Source: Saccharospirillum sp965652395
Lineage (GTDB): Bacteria; Pseudomonadota; Gammaproteobacteria; Pseudomonadales; Natronospirillaceae
Assembly: GCA_965652395.1 (NCBI GenBank)
Contig: CBFGUW010000020.1
Coordinates: 22,171-86,170, forward strand
Direction of reading: 5' to 3'
DNA length: 64,000 bases
This document shows positions 34,873 to 43,852 of this stretch, in pieces. Position 1 is the first letter of the stretch. Each line of letters begins with the position of its first letter. A program made the position numbers and the translations under genes. The notes beneath the pieces are model-generated. The model was not told where the DNA came from. It saw only the letters and a list, made by a program, of their open reading frames with translations, and searched no databases.

Positions 34873-35817
34873 TCAGGCCTTGGGGTGTAAGCGACGTATC
34901 AACGCCACTTTGTCGTGTACGTCCAGTTTCTGATAACAACGCGCCAGCAGGTTGCGCACGGTAGCGGGCGACCGACCGAGGCGTTGGGCGATTGCCTTGT
35001 AATTCAAGCCACCGGCGTAGAGTTCGGCGACCTCACGCTCCCGGGGGGAGAGGGCGTCCAAGGAGGAACCTATTTCCAAGCGGACCAGATAACTGCTTCC
35101 CAGCCATTGCGCCCGGGCTTCCAGGCCACCGGCACGCCAGCAGCCTGTTTCACGCAAAGCCTCCATCACCGGGCCGGGCAGTCGGGCGTGGTGGTTCCAG
35201 TGATCGCGCAACAGAGTTTCGAAAGTGGGTTGGCTGGTTTGTACCACGCCACCGGCGCTTACCATGGCGACGGCCTGGCTGGGGTTGGCGAGCTTTTGCA
35301 GATAGATACGCTGGTTCTGTCGTTGCGCCTGAATGAGGTGAGGCAGAACCGCTTGAGTGATGCCCCGTCCCCATTCCGTGTAGGGATAGGCCGGGTCGGT
35401 ATGGCACAGCGCAATGAAGCTGACGTAATTGGATTGGGGCTCGTTGATAATGGTCGCCATCAACTGGTGAATGCCATAACGGCGCCAGTGTTCATTGAAT
35501 GCCAGGCTGTCCCGGTAACCGGGAATCTCACCGATATGGTGAACTTCGCCCATCCGTCCGAGGTTCATGTCACATAAGGGGTCGACCTCGCGAACTTGGT
35601 GCCAGTCCGTCAGGATGCGGCTGTCCTCGTTCCAGACGACCAGATCGGTGATGTTGCGCTGGGCGGCATGACCGCCACCCCAGGCCGCGCAGTCCGAAGG
35701 CAGCAACCGGGCGAGGTGACGCAGGCTCTGACGTTGAAAATCACCCGGGGCGCACTCTTCCGCGTCTCGGTACAGCTGCAACAGAAACTCATTGTATTGG
35801 GTCAACACTTCTTCCAT
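34873..35817 (-). CDS. LuxR-type transcriptional regulator
   Basis: 314 residues. The N-terminal 240 show no receiver or autoinducer domain that I can name, but have a GAF-like mix of strands and helices. The C-terminal 65 form a LuxR HTH (LSPREREVAELYAGGLNYKA, GRSPATVRNLLARCYQKLDV). It lies upstream of the FG-GAP/lipoprotein pair on the same strand, with a 102-bp spacer, and may control them. It is divergent from the ferredoxin gene. Confidence 0.82.
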   Translation of the reverse strand: MEEVLTQYNEFLLQLYRDAEECAPGDFQRQSLRHLARLLPSDCAAWGGGHAAQRNITDLVVWNEDSRILTDWHQVREVDPLCDMNLGRMGEVHHIGEIPGYRDSLAFNEHWRRYGIHQLMATIINEPQSNYVSFIALCHTDPAYPYTEWGRGITQAVLPHLIQAQRQNQRIYLQKLANPSQAVAMVSAGGVVQTSQPTFETLLRDHWNHHARLPGPVMEALRETGCWRAGGLEARAQWLGSSYLVRLEIGSSLDALSPREREVAELYAGGLNYKAIAQRLGRSPATVRNLLARCYQKLDVHDKVALIRRLHPKA

Positions 35818-35920
35818 TGAAACCTGACAACTCCTATCGGGAATGGAATCCGGCGTTTGTACCCCGGAACGTGATCAGGGTAGCATCCGGTGAGATTCTG
35901 TCTCAACCGACCCGGAGCCT

Positions 35921-36226
35921 ATGACCGAAGACACCAAAAAACGAGTGGCCATTCGCCTTCAGGATGCGCCGATGGACATCGTTCAGGGTAATACCGACCA
36001 CACCCTGTACGAGAACTTGGAGCACCAGGGCCTGGTGCTGAGGAAAGCCTGCGTTAACGGCGCCTGCGGTGTGTGTCGCTGCCGTTTGATGTCCGGCGCG
36101 GTGGATTATCGGGGTCGCCACCCCTATGGATTGAACGGCGGTCAGCAGGCCGATGGCTGGATTTTACCCTGCATTGCCTTTCCAAAAGGCGACCTGCGAC
36201 TGGCGCACCTGAGGCTGGTGAAATGA
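35921..36226 (+). CDS. [2Fe-2S] plant-type ferredoxin
   Basis: 101 residues. The cluster ligands fit C-x4-C-x2-C (Cys44, Cys49, Cys52) plus Cys84, the plant-type 2Fe-2S spacing; Cys54 is an extra. The protein is a small cytoplasmic electron carrier. No oxygenase or reductase gene sits beside it, so the partner is unknown. It is followed 57 bp later by an unrelated-looking conserved gene on the same strand. Confidence 0.87.
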   Translation: MTEDTKKRVAIRLQDAPMDIVQGNTDHTLYENLEHQGLVLRKACVNGACGVCRCRLMSGAVDYRGRHPYGLNGGQQADGWILPCIAFPKGDLRLAHLRLVK

Positions 36227-36282
36227 CGCCCGCCGCTCTGGTGTCTACAATATCGGGGATTCCTCACTAATACAGGCCGGGC

Positions 36283-36834
36283 ATGAGCGACGAGCGTTTT
36301 GATATCTATTTCAGGGGCGACATTCTGGATGGCTTCTTCATTGATTTCGTCAAAGCGGATATGGCCCGGCTGTTCAAAACCGAGGAAAGCCGACTTGCGC
36401 CCTTTTTCACTGGTCGCCCCCACCCGGTCAAACTCAAGGTCGACAAAGCCACGGCTGCGAAATACCAAAAAGCGCTGACAGAGATCGGCGCCAAACCGGT
36501 GATCGTTCCCGCCGGTCAACCAGTGCCGGAACCTGAACCGGCTCAGACTGGAGAAAGTGGGCGGGACACCCCAGAGCAGGCCGAAGACTGGTCCATTCTG
36601 CCGCCCGGAAGCGACATCGGCGAGCACCGTGATGTTACGCCGGTTCAAGTCGACACCAGTGCACTGAGCGTGGCCGAAGTGGGTGTCACCCTGGTTGAAA
36701 ACCCGGAAAGGCCGGAGCCGGTGAGCGTGGATATCTCCGGTTTATCAGTAGGTCAGGTCGGTGAGCGTTTGGTGGAAGAAGACAATACGCCACCTCCCCC
36801 GGCCCCTGATACGTCACATTTGAAGCTGGAATAA
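36283..36834 (+). CDS. Conserved protein with degenerate internal repeats
   Basis: 183 residues, no signal peptide. The first 80 form a compact domain (FDIYFRGDILDGFFIDFVKA, MARLFKTEESRLAPFF, KATAAKYQKALTEIGAKPVI), a two-helix pattern widespread in gammaproteobacterial proteins of unknown function. A Pro/Glu-rich linker leads to two copies of VD-[TI]-S-x-L-SV-x-x-VG-x-x-LVE (VDTSALSVAEVGVTLVE and VDISGLSVGQVGERLVE). It ends with a third partial copy (PDTSHLKLE). The function is unknown. It is convergent with the GGDEF gene, four bases away. Confidence 0.68.
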   Translation: MSDERFDIYFRGDILDGFFIDFVKADMARLFKTEESRLAPFFTGRPHPVKLKVDKATAAKYQKALTEIGAKPVIVPAGQPVPEPEPAQTGESGRDTPEQAEDWSILPPGSDIGEHRDVTPVQVDTSALSVAEVGVTLVENPERPEPVSVDISGLSVGQVGERLVEEDNTPPPPAPDTSHLKLE

Positions 36835-36838
36835 AAAT

Positions 36839-38341
36839 TCACCGATACCGCGCATGGGTTTCATACCAATGCGCCTTGTCGGCGTACATTCGCTCGTCGG
36901 CCTTTTTCAGTATTTCCCGCCCACCGTCCTGAGCGGAGTTGGCGACTCCCAGGCTGAGTTGAATGGTAAGGTCTATCCGCCTTCCCTGTTCGGTCTCCAC
37001 CGTCAGCGTCCGACCGCGCACATAGCGATCTATCCGGTCCGCCAGGGCCGTGGCACCTTCAAGCGTGCTGTCCAGACAAAGAATCACGAATTCGTCGCCC
37101 CCAAACCGGAAGACCCGGTCCCCCCGGCGGGACACAGCCATCAGCCCTTCGGCCACGGCACGAATCAGTTGGTCACCGGCGGCGTGTCCGTGTTGATCGT
37201 TCACTTTTTTCAGGCCGATCAAATCGATCAACACCACCGAATAGTGGATGGAGGGGTTGTTTTGCTGAACAGCGTCGACCTCTTTCAGTTCGCGGTCCAG
37301 ACAGGCCCTATTGAATGCACCGGTAAGAGCATCCCGCTCCGCCGCTTTTTTCAGTTCCTGGCCCAGTTGCAGATTGACCAGGCTCGTACCCAACTGATCG
37401 AGCAGCAGCTTGAAGGTTTTGGTCTCCGTTTCCGTCAGTTGTTTGGCCTGAACGAGCAATAGACCCTGACTGAAATTGATGGGTGATTTCAGCGGAAAAA
37501 CAAAATAACCGGGCTGGCTGCCATCACCCTCCAGATAATAGCCGACGGGCAGGTTCTGCCGGGCTCGAACCAGGCGTCGCAGCATCCAGACACGTTGGCT
37601 TTCGACCATATTCTCAGAAAAGGCCGCGAACTGAACGGTTTCGAGTCGGTTGCTGTCTCTCAGAACAAACCCGAAGGAATAGTCGGGTTTCAACGCCCGA
37701 AATTGTTTGAGCGCGCCATCGACCAAGGCGTCCATGTCTTCCGCTTCATCGGCCAGCGCTCTGAGCTCCAACAGCGCTCCAAAGAGCATGTTCTTGGCTT
37801 CGGCATCCTGTTTCACCACCACCAATCGCTGATTTTGAGTGTAAAAGACCCATGCCGTACTGAGGATATAGGTCTGCAATGCGACCATGGTCAGAATATC
37901 GATTCCCAGAGGGGCGTCCGGCCGCCAGTAAAACCCGACCAACACGCCACAACCGACAAGCCCGGCGAGGTAGCTGCCAAGAGCGTTCCGCAGTTGGATA
38001 AGCCCGCCGGTCATGGTGTTGTTCAGTATGGTGGCCGCCAGCAGGGTATAGGAAATCCAGCCGGAGAACTGGATAAGCGTGGTGTAGCCTCCCAACATGA
38101 AGGCGTCGAACATCATCCAGCGCACTTCCAGGCTGCGTCGTGCCTGGCGTTTGCGCTCGATCAAAGGCAATAAATGAGGATAAACCAGAAAAAACAGTGC
38201 GGCGGGAACCAGGTGCCACCAAGACCAATCCCGCTCGACAACAAGCCAGGCGATTGCGATGAAGATGGCACCGAAACCAAACACCCGGGGCAGGTAGTTA
38301 ACACGGGTCATGCGCGGCAGTGTACGCCTTGGATCGGCCAT
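36839..38341 (-). CDS. Membrane diguanylate cyclase (GGDEF), MASE2-like sensor
   Basis: 500 residues. The first 190 contain about six membrane helices resembling the MASE2 sensor (MMFDAFMLGGYTTLIQFSGW). A GAF-like middle region (about residues 190-320) and a C-terminal GGDEF domain follow, with an intact active site (FRFGGDEFVIL). The inhibitory I-site is RRGD, five residues upstream of GGDEF. It should synthesise cyclic-di-GMP from GTP with product inhibition. It is convergent with the repeat-containing unknown and divergent from an MFS gene. Confidence 0.9.
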   Translation of the reverse strand: MADPRRTLPRMTRVNYLPRVFGFGAIFIAIAWLVVERDWSWWHLVPAALFFLVYPHLLPLIERKRQARRSLEVRWMMFDAFMLGGYTTLIQFSGWISYTLLAATILNNTMTGGLIQLRNALGSYLAGLVGCGVLVGFYWRPDAPLGIDILTMVALQTYILSTAWVFYTQNQRLVVVKQDAEAKNMLFGALLELRALADEAEDMDALVDGALKQFRALKPDYSFGFVLRDSNRLETVQFAAFSENMVESQRVWMLRRLVRARQNLPVGYYLEGDGSQPGYFVFPLKSPINFSQGLLLVQAKQLTETETKTFKLLLDQLGTSLVNLQLGQELKKAAERDALTGAFNRACLDRELKEVDAVQQNNPSIHYSVVLIDLIGLKKVNDQHGHAAGDQLIRAVAEGLMAVSRRGDRVFRFGGDEFVILCLDSTLEGATALADRIDRYVRGRTLTVETEQGRRIDLTIQLSLGVANSAQDGGREILKKADERMYADKAHWYETHARYR

Positions 38342-38543
38342 TAGATTTCCTGTTCCGGCTGGCTGAGCATTTGTTCACTTTTGCGAGGTTGCATCAGTAT
38401 AGACCCTGGCAGTTTATCCAGACACATGGATTTCCAGGACTGTTCCTCATGGATTGCAGCGTTCCACGCCCTGCCTTGCCGAGAAATTGGCAAAGTACGG
38501 TTAAAACCCCTAGCATTGCCGCTCACGCTGAACCGCACGATCC

Positions 38544-39791
38544 ATGTCCCGCACACCTAAAGAAACACCACCCTCGCGCCCATCCCAGTCCGCATTGAGT
38601 GAACCGGTATTCCGCCTCTATTTCCTCGCCAGTTGTTGCGCCACACTGGCGGTGTGGATTGTCCGCTTCCTGATCGGCTGGACGGCTTGGACATTGACCG
38701 AATCCGCTCTTTGGGTCGGTGCCGCGAGCGTAATGCTGCTGGCACCCACCGTCTTTTTCTCGCCGCTGTTCGGCGTACTGTCCGACCGGGTCGATACCCG
38801 CAACGGCATGGTCGCCACAGCGGGCTGCAATGTGTTGATTTGTCTTACCATCACCTTTCTGTTTGCGATGGAATGGTTGACCACTCCGGTTCTGTTGTCG
38901 GTGGCGCTGGCTTTTGGCTGTGTTACCTCGGCGCATCACCCTATGCGGCTAGCGCTGATGCCCAGGATTCTCCGGCGTGATCTGCTGCCGAGTGGCATTG
39001 GGTTATCCGCCATTGTCTTCAATACCTCCCGTATCATCGGTCCAGCTCTTGGTGCATGGATACTAAGCCTGCTCGAAGCCCAGTGGGCTTTCGCTTTGGC
39101 AGCCGGTCTCTTCGCCGTCACATTGGGGTTGCTGACTCGAGTCCCCTCAGCCAAACCTGAGCGCCCCGAGAAGAGAGAGACTCTACTGACCGATTTACGG
39201 GCGGGTTTTAGATTTATCAAACACTCGCCGCTGATCCGGCTGGTGCTGATGATGACTCTGGTGAACGGTTTGCTCGGCCGTACAGTCATGGAGTTGTTAC
39301 CCGCCATTTCCGGCCAGTTGGCCGGTGGCACGGCCGGGGCTCTGGCCACCCTCAGTGCCGTGGCTGGCGGTGGCTCCATTCTGGGCGGCTGGATCATTTC
39401 GAAACAAAGAGGCGACACCCGCAGCATCAGTCGCCTGGTTTTCACAGCGCTGTTGGCCGGCTCACTGGTGCTGTTACCGGTGATTCAGCTGAGGGGGCTG
39501 GCATGGCTGGTGCCAGTGATCGTGTTGTCCTCCCTGTGCATGACCATCATCGGAACCGGCTGCCAGGCCTTGGTGCAATTGGTGGTCAATAACGCTTTCC
39601 GGGGACGGGTCATGAGCGTCTGGACGGTCATCAGCATGGGTGGCCCCGCACTCGGCGCCTTTGCCATGGGCGGCATCGCCGATGCGTTGGGTTTTGGAAT
39701 CACTTTCATCGGATTTGCACTCGCAGCCGTGGTCGCCACCCTCTTGTTGTGGCGCCATCGATATCGGTTCCAGGACGCCGATCACCATTAA
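38544..39791 (+). CDS. MFS transporter (enterobactin exporter EntS-like group)
   Basis: 415 residues with twelve hydrophobic segments. The first block (FRLYFLASCCATLAVWIVRF) and the loop 2-3 motif (GVLSDRVDTRNGM) mark an MFS permease of the MFS_3 type. Many of these export siderophores or small drugs. The substrate cannot be read, and no siderophore gene is nearby. Two hundred base pairs separate it from the divergent GGDEF gene. Confidence 0.85.
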   Translation: MSRTPKETPPSRPSQSALSEPVFRLYFLASCCATLAVWIVRFLIGWTAWTLTESALWVGAASVMLLAPTVFFSPLFGVLSDRVDTRNGMVATAGCNVLICLTITFLFAMEWLTTPVLLSVALAFGCVTSAHHPMRLALMPRILRRDLLPSGIGLSAIVFNTSRIIGPALGAWILSLLEAQWAFALAAGLFAVTLGLLTRVPSAKPERPEKRETLLTDLRAGFRFIKHSPLIRLVLMMTLVNGLLGRTVMELLPAISGQLAGGTAGALATLSAVAGGGSILGGWIISKQRGDTRSISRLVFTALLAGSLVLLPVIQLRGLAWLVPVIVLSSLCMTIIGTGCQALVQLVVNNAFRGRVMSVWTVISMGGPALGAFAMGGIADALGFGITFIGFALAAVVATLLLWRHRYRFQDADHH

Positions 39792-39947
39792 CTCTTTAGC
39801 GGTATCGACTGATTATTCCTTCCCCGTCTGCGGTAATGGTTTTCGTACAAAGTAAGACAAAATGTGACCTGCGCCACCTTTTTGCACGGGGCAAAGTGGT
39901 GCAAACTGCTATTATTTGCAAAGACGTACGTCGGAAGGAACACCATA

Positions 39948-40997
39948 GTGCATTTGGGTAATACGCCCGAGGAAATCGAACTGCAACGCAAGTTGCTGTT
40001 GATGCGTTTTTTCGCCGTGGCCGGTAACCTGGTCATGATTCCTTTGATGTTTTTCTCTTTTTACGCCCGTCGTTGGGAAGCCGCCATCATCTTGCTGTTG
40101 GTGGTTGTTGGTGTGACCGCGGTAATCATTCTGGCTCACAAGCGGCAACGAACAGGGCTAGCCGGTCGTGCGGTGGCGCTCGTGCTTTGGGTGTTCTCGC
40201 TCTACCTGACGATCACCGGTGGGGTGGAAGGCACCGGCGTCTATTTTTCCTTCAGCCTGGTGGTGTTGATGATCATGATCGCCGGGATGAAAACCGGTCT
40301 TCTGCTTGGGCTGGGCTACTGCGCCATCACGTTTTTCTGTTTCTGGCTGGACCCTTCCTTTGTTTATGCCTATGAAGAAGGGACCCGGGTGCGCATTGGC
40401 GCCTCGACCGCTTTTATCGTTTTGCTGACTCTGGTCGCCGAGTGGATTCATCTGCAATCTTACGCAGCTATCAAATTCACTGCGGAAACGCACCGCCGCA
40501 ATTCCCTGACCGATCCACTCACCACGCTTATCAATCGCGCGGGTTTGGAGCGCGGACTGAAACAATGGTCGGACCCGCGCCAACCGGCGGTTGTCGCCTT
40601 GATCGATATTGACCATTTCAAGAGCATCAACGATGAGTTTGGTCATGATATCGGCGACAAGGTACTGTCCACCTTTGCCAAGGTGCTGCGTAACAACGTT
40701 AAACAGGACGATCTGGTTTGCCGTTGGGGCGGGGAAGAGTTTGTCATTCTGTTCGAGGATGTATCGGAACGACAGGCCGCCGAGGTGGTGGATTCGCTGC
40801 GTGACCTCGTTGCCAGCCGGACATTCACCTTTGGCGAACAGGAGGTTAAAGTTCAATTCAGCGCGGGAGTGGCAGCATTCGAGGGGGATGCCGGGTTTCA
40901 TGACGGCCTGAAACGGGCAGATCAGCGGGTTTATCACGCCAAACGGACCGGTCGCAACCAGGTGATTGCCGACGACCCGTTGCTCAGCGAGTTGTAA
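39948..40997 (+). CDS. Membrane diguanylate cyclase (GGDEF)
   Basis: 349 residues from the GTG at 39948, chosen because GGAAGGAA sits 8 bases before it. The frame is open from 39864, but that part is not membrane-like. Five or six membrane helices fill residues 15-165, then a GGDEF domain follows (DPLTTLINRAGLERGL, VALIDIDHFKSINDEFGHDI, CRWGGEEFVIL). The I-site position reads KQDD instead of RxxD, so feedback inhibition is probably lost. Its stop lies 14 bases inside the convergent cbpM gene. Confidence 0.88.
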   Translation: MHLGNTPEEIELQRKLLLMRFFAVAGNLVMIPLMFFSFYARRWEAAIILLLVVVGVTAVIILAHKRQRTGLAGRAVALVLWVFSLYLTITGGVEGTGVYFSFSLVVLMIMIAGMKTGLLLGLGYCAITFFCFWLDPSFVYAYEEGTRVRIGASTAFIVLLTLVAEWIHLQSYAAIKFTAETHRRNSLTDPLTTLINRAGLERGLKQWSDPRQPAVVALIDIDHFKSINDEFGHDIGDKVLSTFAKVLRNNVKQDDLVCRWGGEEFVILFEDVSERQAAEVVDSLRDLVASRTFTFGEQEVKVQFSAGVAAFEGDAGFHDGLKRADQRVYHAKRTGRNQVIADDPLLSEL

Positions 40998-41319
40998 ACA
41001 GCTGTTTTTTCAGCGCGTCGATCTCGTTTCGCAACTGCTGAACCTCTTCCAACAGGTCGAGCGCGACGGCGACTCCGGCCCAGTCCAGCTCCAGCTCCCG
41101 GCGCAATCGATTGGCCCGCTGTAGGCGGGCCAATGCCGGGTCGGGAAAATGCCAGTCGTCCCCTTTTCCATTCGGTGTCACCAAGCCGAGATCCACCAGC
41201 TCCGCGATGACCTCCCGACTCAGCGCTGTACGTTCGCATACATCGGCAAGGCTCCAAAACGCCTCTTCGCCGGTGAGTTCGCGTTCCGTGACCACGATCG
41301 TGGTGACTTTCGTGCTCAT
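40984..41319 (-). CDS. cbpM: Chaperone modulator CbpM
   Basis: 111 residues, matching CbpM length. The MerR-like N-terminal region (FWSLADVCERTALSREVIAE) and the C-terminal helix (LDWAGVAVALDLLEEVQQLR) are typical. CbpM binds the J-domain of CbpA and blocks its co-chaperone and DNA-binding activity. Its ATG overlaps the cbpA stop by four bases, so the two are coupled. Its end overlaps the convergent GGDEF gene by 14 bp. Confidence 0.92.
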   Translation of the reverse strand: MSTKVTTIVVTERELTGEEAFWSLADVCERTALSREVIAELVDLGLVTPNGKGDDWHFPDPALARLQRANRLRRELELDWAGVAVALDLLEEVQQLRNEIDALKKQLFTTR

Positions 41320-42272
41320 GAACGCGCCTCCAGGGTTTTACGGGGATTAAAGCCCGCTTCAAGCTGGGCCAGTTTCCGATAGAGCGTCAGGGCTTCTTCG
41401 GAATGCTGGTCGGGCACTGTGACTTGTAAAGTCACCAGCAGGTCGCCGGCGGGGTTGCGTCCGAGCCCTTTGCCTTTCAGCCGCATTCGTTTGCCACTGG
41501 CGGACCCTTTTGGAATGGTCATCTGTACCTGGCCTGCGAGGGTGGGCACTTTGACTTTGGCGCCCAACGCGGCTTCCCAGGGGGTGATCGGCAGTGTCAG
41601 CAGCAGGTCTTTGCCTTCCACGCCAAAGGTTGGGTGAGGGGCGAGTTCGATCTCGAGGAAGAGGTCTCCGGCGGGGCCTTTGCCCACGCCGGGGCCGCCC
41701 TGCCCGGCCAGGCGAATGCGCTGGCCGGGGATCACGCCGGGTGGGATTTTGACGTTGAGGGTTTTGCTGTGCCGGTGCATGCGGCCATAGGCGTCGACTT
41801 CGGGTACCTGCAGTTTGATGTGCCGTTGCACTCCGGAGACAGCTTCTTCGAGGAAGAGGGCGATTTTATGGTGCATGTCCTGCCCTCGCTGGCTGAAGGA
41901 GGTTTCCCAGTCGGCTCCGCCGCTTTGGGTGCGCCGTCCGCTGCCCATGCCGCCGAAGATGGATTCGAAGAAGTCGGTAAACTGGCGGCTGAGGTCTTCG
42001 TTGTTGTAGGTCTGGCCGCCACTGGCTCCGGCGGCGTCCTGGCGGAAGCTGCGTGCGCCGAGCTGGCGGATTTGGTCGTATTCGGCTCGTTTGGCTGGGT
42101 CGGCCAATACTTCGTATGCTTCGCCGACTTCCTTGAATTTGGCTTCGGCGTCGGTTTCTTTGCTGACGTCGGGATGGTATTTCCGTGCCAGCTTTCTATA
42201 GGCCTTTTTGATGTCGGCCGCCTCGGCTTTGTCGTTTACGCCGAGAATTTTGTAGTAGTCTTTGAACTCCAT
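41316..42272 (-). CDS. cbpA: DnaJ-like co-chaperone / curved DNA-binding protein CbpA
   Basis: 318 residues from the ATG at 42272 (MEFKDYYKILGV). The J-domain with HPD (KYHPDVSKE) covers residues 1-70. A Gly/Arg linker and two DnaJ C-terminal substrate-binding domains (about 120-318) follow, without the zinc fingers of DnaJ. It stimulates DnaK ATPase and can bind curved DNA in stationary phase. It forms an operon with its inhibitor CbpM. Copy D of the nested repeat lies 97 bp upstream. Confidence 0.94.
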   Translation of the reverse strand: MEFKDYYKILGVNDKAEAADIKKAYRKLARKYHPDVSKETDAEAKFKEVGEAYEVLADPAKRAEYDQIRQLGARSFRQDAAGASGGQTYNNEDLSRQFTDFFESIFGGMGSGRRTQSGGADWETSFSQRGQDMHHKIALFLEEAVSGVQRHIKLQVPEVDAYGRMHRHSKTLNVKIPPGVIPGQRIRLAGQGGPGVGKGPAGDLFLEIELAPHPTFGVEGKDLLLTLPITPWEAALGAKVKVPTLAGQVQMTIPKGSASGKRMRLKGKGLGRNPAGDLLVTLQVTVPDQHSEEALTLYRKLAQLEAGFNPRKTLEARS

Positions 42273-42368
42273 AGCCACAAAGCCCACCTGATGAAAACAC
42301 TACACCCATAATGTGATCTTTCCACCACGTTACAAGCTCCCCTCTGCTTTTTTCTATGGCGTTGGTCC

Positions 42369-42481
42369 GTGCCAGGTGCCGGGGTGGTCTCCGCTGGGTC
42401 GGCGTTAATCCTTCCATGGAGCCTAGACCGCAGCATCCTTGCTGCGGACTACCCTGCAGAGACCACCCCGGCACCTGGCAC
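42369..42481 (+). repeat. 113-nt nested palindromic repeat, copy D
   Basis: The 31-nt arms at 42369-42399 and 42451-42481 pair at 29 of 31 positions. The 51-nt core carries CCGCAGCA-TCCT-TGCTGCGG, a perfect 8-bp stem that replaces CCTCGGCAT...ATGCCTCGG of copies B and C by paired changes. Together with the arms, the total is again exactly 113 nt. The flank before it is TTGGTCC. It lies between the amidase and cbpA, both read on the minus strand. Confidence 0.9.
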
Positions 42482-42507
42482 TCGCTTCGTCTTTTCTCTC
42501 CTTCACT

Positions 42508-43848
42508 CTAATCCAGTAACTGCGCCACAGTCAGAGCCGCACGAAGTAACAAATCATCCTGCCAATTCGGCGCACTGAGTTGAACACTGAGATGTTGCCC
42601 ATCCGAGTCTGTTCCAGCCGGAAACACGACCGCCGGGGAATCCAGGAAACTGGCGACCATGGTGAGTTTGAGTGTGGCCAGGTTGGTTTTGACGTAGAGG
42701 TCGTCGTTTTCCTGCAAAGGCGCCAGTTCGGGGGCGGCATGTGCGACGGTTGGGGAGAGGAGGAAAGCGCCTTCGAGTTGGGCGGCGAGTTCCTGCTGCA
42801 GGCGCTGCCGTTCGCGGTACAGGATCACGACTCGCTCGGGGGAGAGGTTGGCGACGGCGAGGATTCTGTTGCGAACGCGGGGGTCGAAGGCGTCGGCTGG
42901 GTGGGTGTGCAGCAGGGGGCTGTATTCTGCCAGGGCTTCGTAGCCGCCGAGCCAGCCGTATTGGTCGATGAGTGTGAGGACGTCCCGCGCGGCTTGGACG
43001 GGGCGGCGAATGAGTCGGATACCATTGGCTTGGAGCTGTTGGGCGACTTCGAGGGTGCGGTTTCGTACCGCTTCGCTGATCAGGGGTTGGTCCAGTGCGG
43101 CTTCGTCGAGTATCAGGGTGAGAGTGTCGCGGCTTTGGGGGGTGGGCAGGTGGGTTCGGCCGCTGCGCATGGCTTCGGTCAGTTGCAGGCAGTCTTCCAG
43201 AGTTTGGGCGATGGCGCCTATGGTGTCGAGTGTGCGGGCCAGGGGGCGGACTCCGGCCATGGGTAACCGCCCGACGCTGGGTCGGTAGGAGTAAAGCCCG
43301 TTGAAGGCGGCGGGTATGCGCAGGGAACCGGCGGTATCCGATCCGGTGGCGGCGGCGACGATGCCTTTTGCCACGGCGATGGCGGAGCCGCTGCTGGACC
43401 CTCCCGGTACTCGGGCCGGGCCGTTGCCCGGGGTGTGGTGTGGGGTGCCGTAGTGGGGATTCAGGCCGAGGCCGGAGAAGGCGAGTTCGGTCATGTTGGT
43501 TTTGCCGATGGGGATGGTGCCTGCCTGACCGGCGCGTTTCAGGCTTTCGGCGTCTTCGCTGGCCGGTTGCGTGATGACTTTGGCTCCGGCGGTTGTGATT
43601 TGGCCGCGTACGTCGAAGACGTCTTTCCAGGCAATGGGGATGCCGTCCAGCAGGCCGAGCCTTACTCCGGCCTTTTGCCGTGCGAGCGATTGGGTGGCTT
43701 CGAAACGGGCTCGCTCGGGCAGTAGATGGGTGAAGTCGGCTTCACTCTGTTGGGCCCGGCTTAAGGCTTCTTCGACCAGGGTGACGGGGTCGGTTTCGCC
43801 CTTTGCCAACCGGTCGGACAGCTGCTGTAGAGTGGGGTGTGCTGTCAT
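42508..43848 (-). CDS. Amidase (amidase signature family)
   Basis: 446 residues. The Lys-Ser-Ser triad region is complete: the Lys in IPIAWKDVFDVRG, the Gly/Ser block GGSSSGSAIAVAKGIVAAAT and the nucleophile region GSDTAGSLRIPAAFNG. The enzyme hydrolyses an amide of unknown identity in the cytoplasm. It is not GatA, since no gatB or gatC is present and the C-terminal half differs. A TetR gene follows five bases upstream on the same strand, so it may be cotranscribed and regulated with it. Confidence 0.9.
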   Translation of the reverse strand: MTAHPTLQQLSDRLAKGETDPVTLVEEALSRAQQSEADFTHLLPERARFEATQSLARQKAGVRLGLLDGIPIAWKDVFDVRGQITTAGAKVITQPASEDAESLKRAGQAGTIPIGKTNMTELAFSGLGLNPHYGTPHHTPGNGPARVPGGSSSGSAIAVAKGIVAAATGSDTAGSLRIPAAFNGLYSYRPSVGRLPMAGVRPLARTLDTIGAIAQTLEDCLQLTEAMRSGRTHLPTPQSRDTLTLILDEAALDQPLISEAVRNRTLEVAQQLQANGIRLIRRPVQAARDVLTLIDQYGWLGGYEALAEYSPLLHTHPADAFDPRVRNRILAVANLSPERVVILYRERQRLQQELAAQLEGAFLLSPTVAHAAPELAPLQENDDLYVKTNLATLKLTMVASFLDSPAVVFPAGTDSDGQHLSVQLSAPNWQDDLLLRAALTVAQLLD

Positions 43849-43852
43849 CCTG

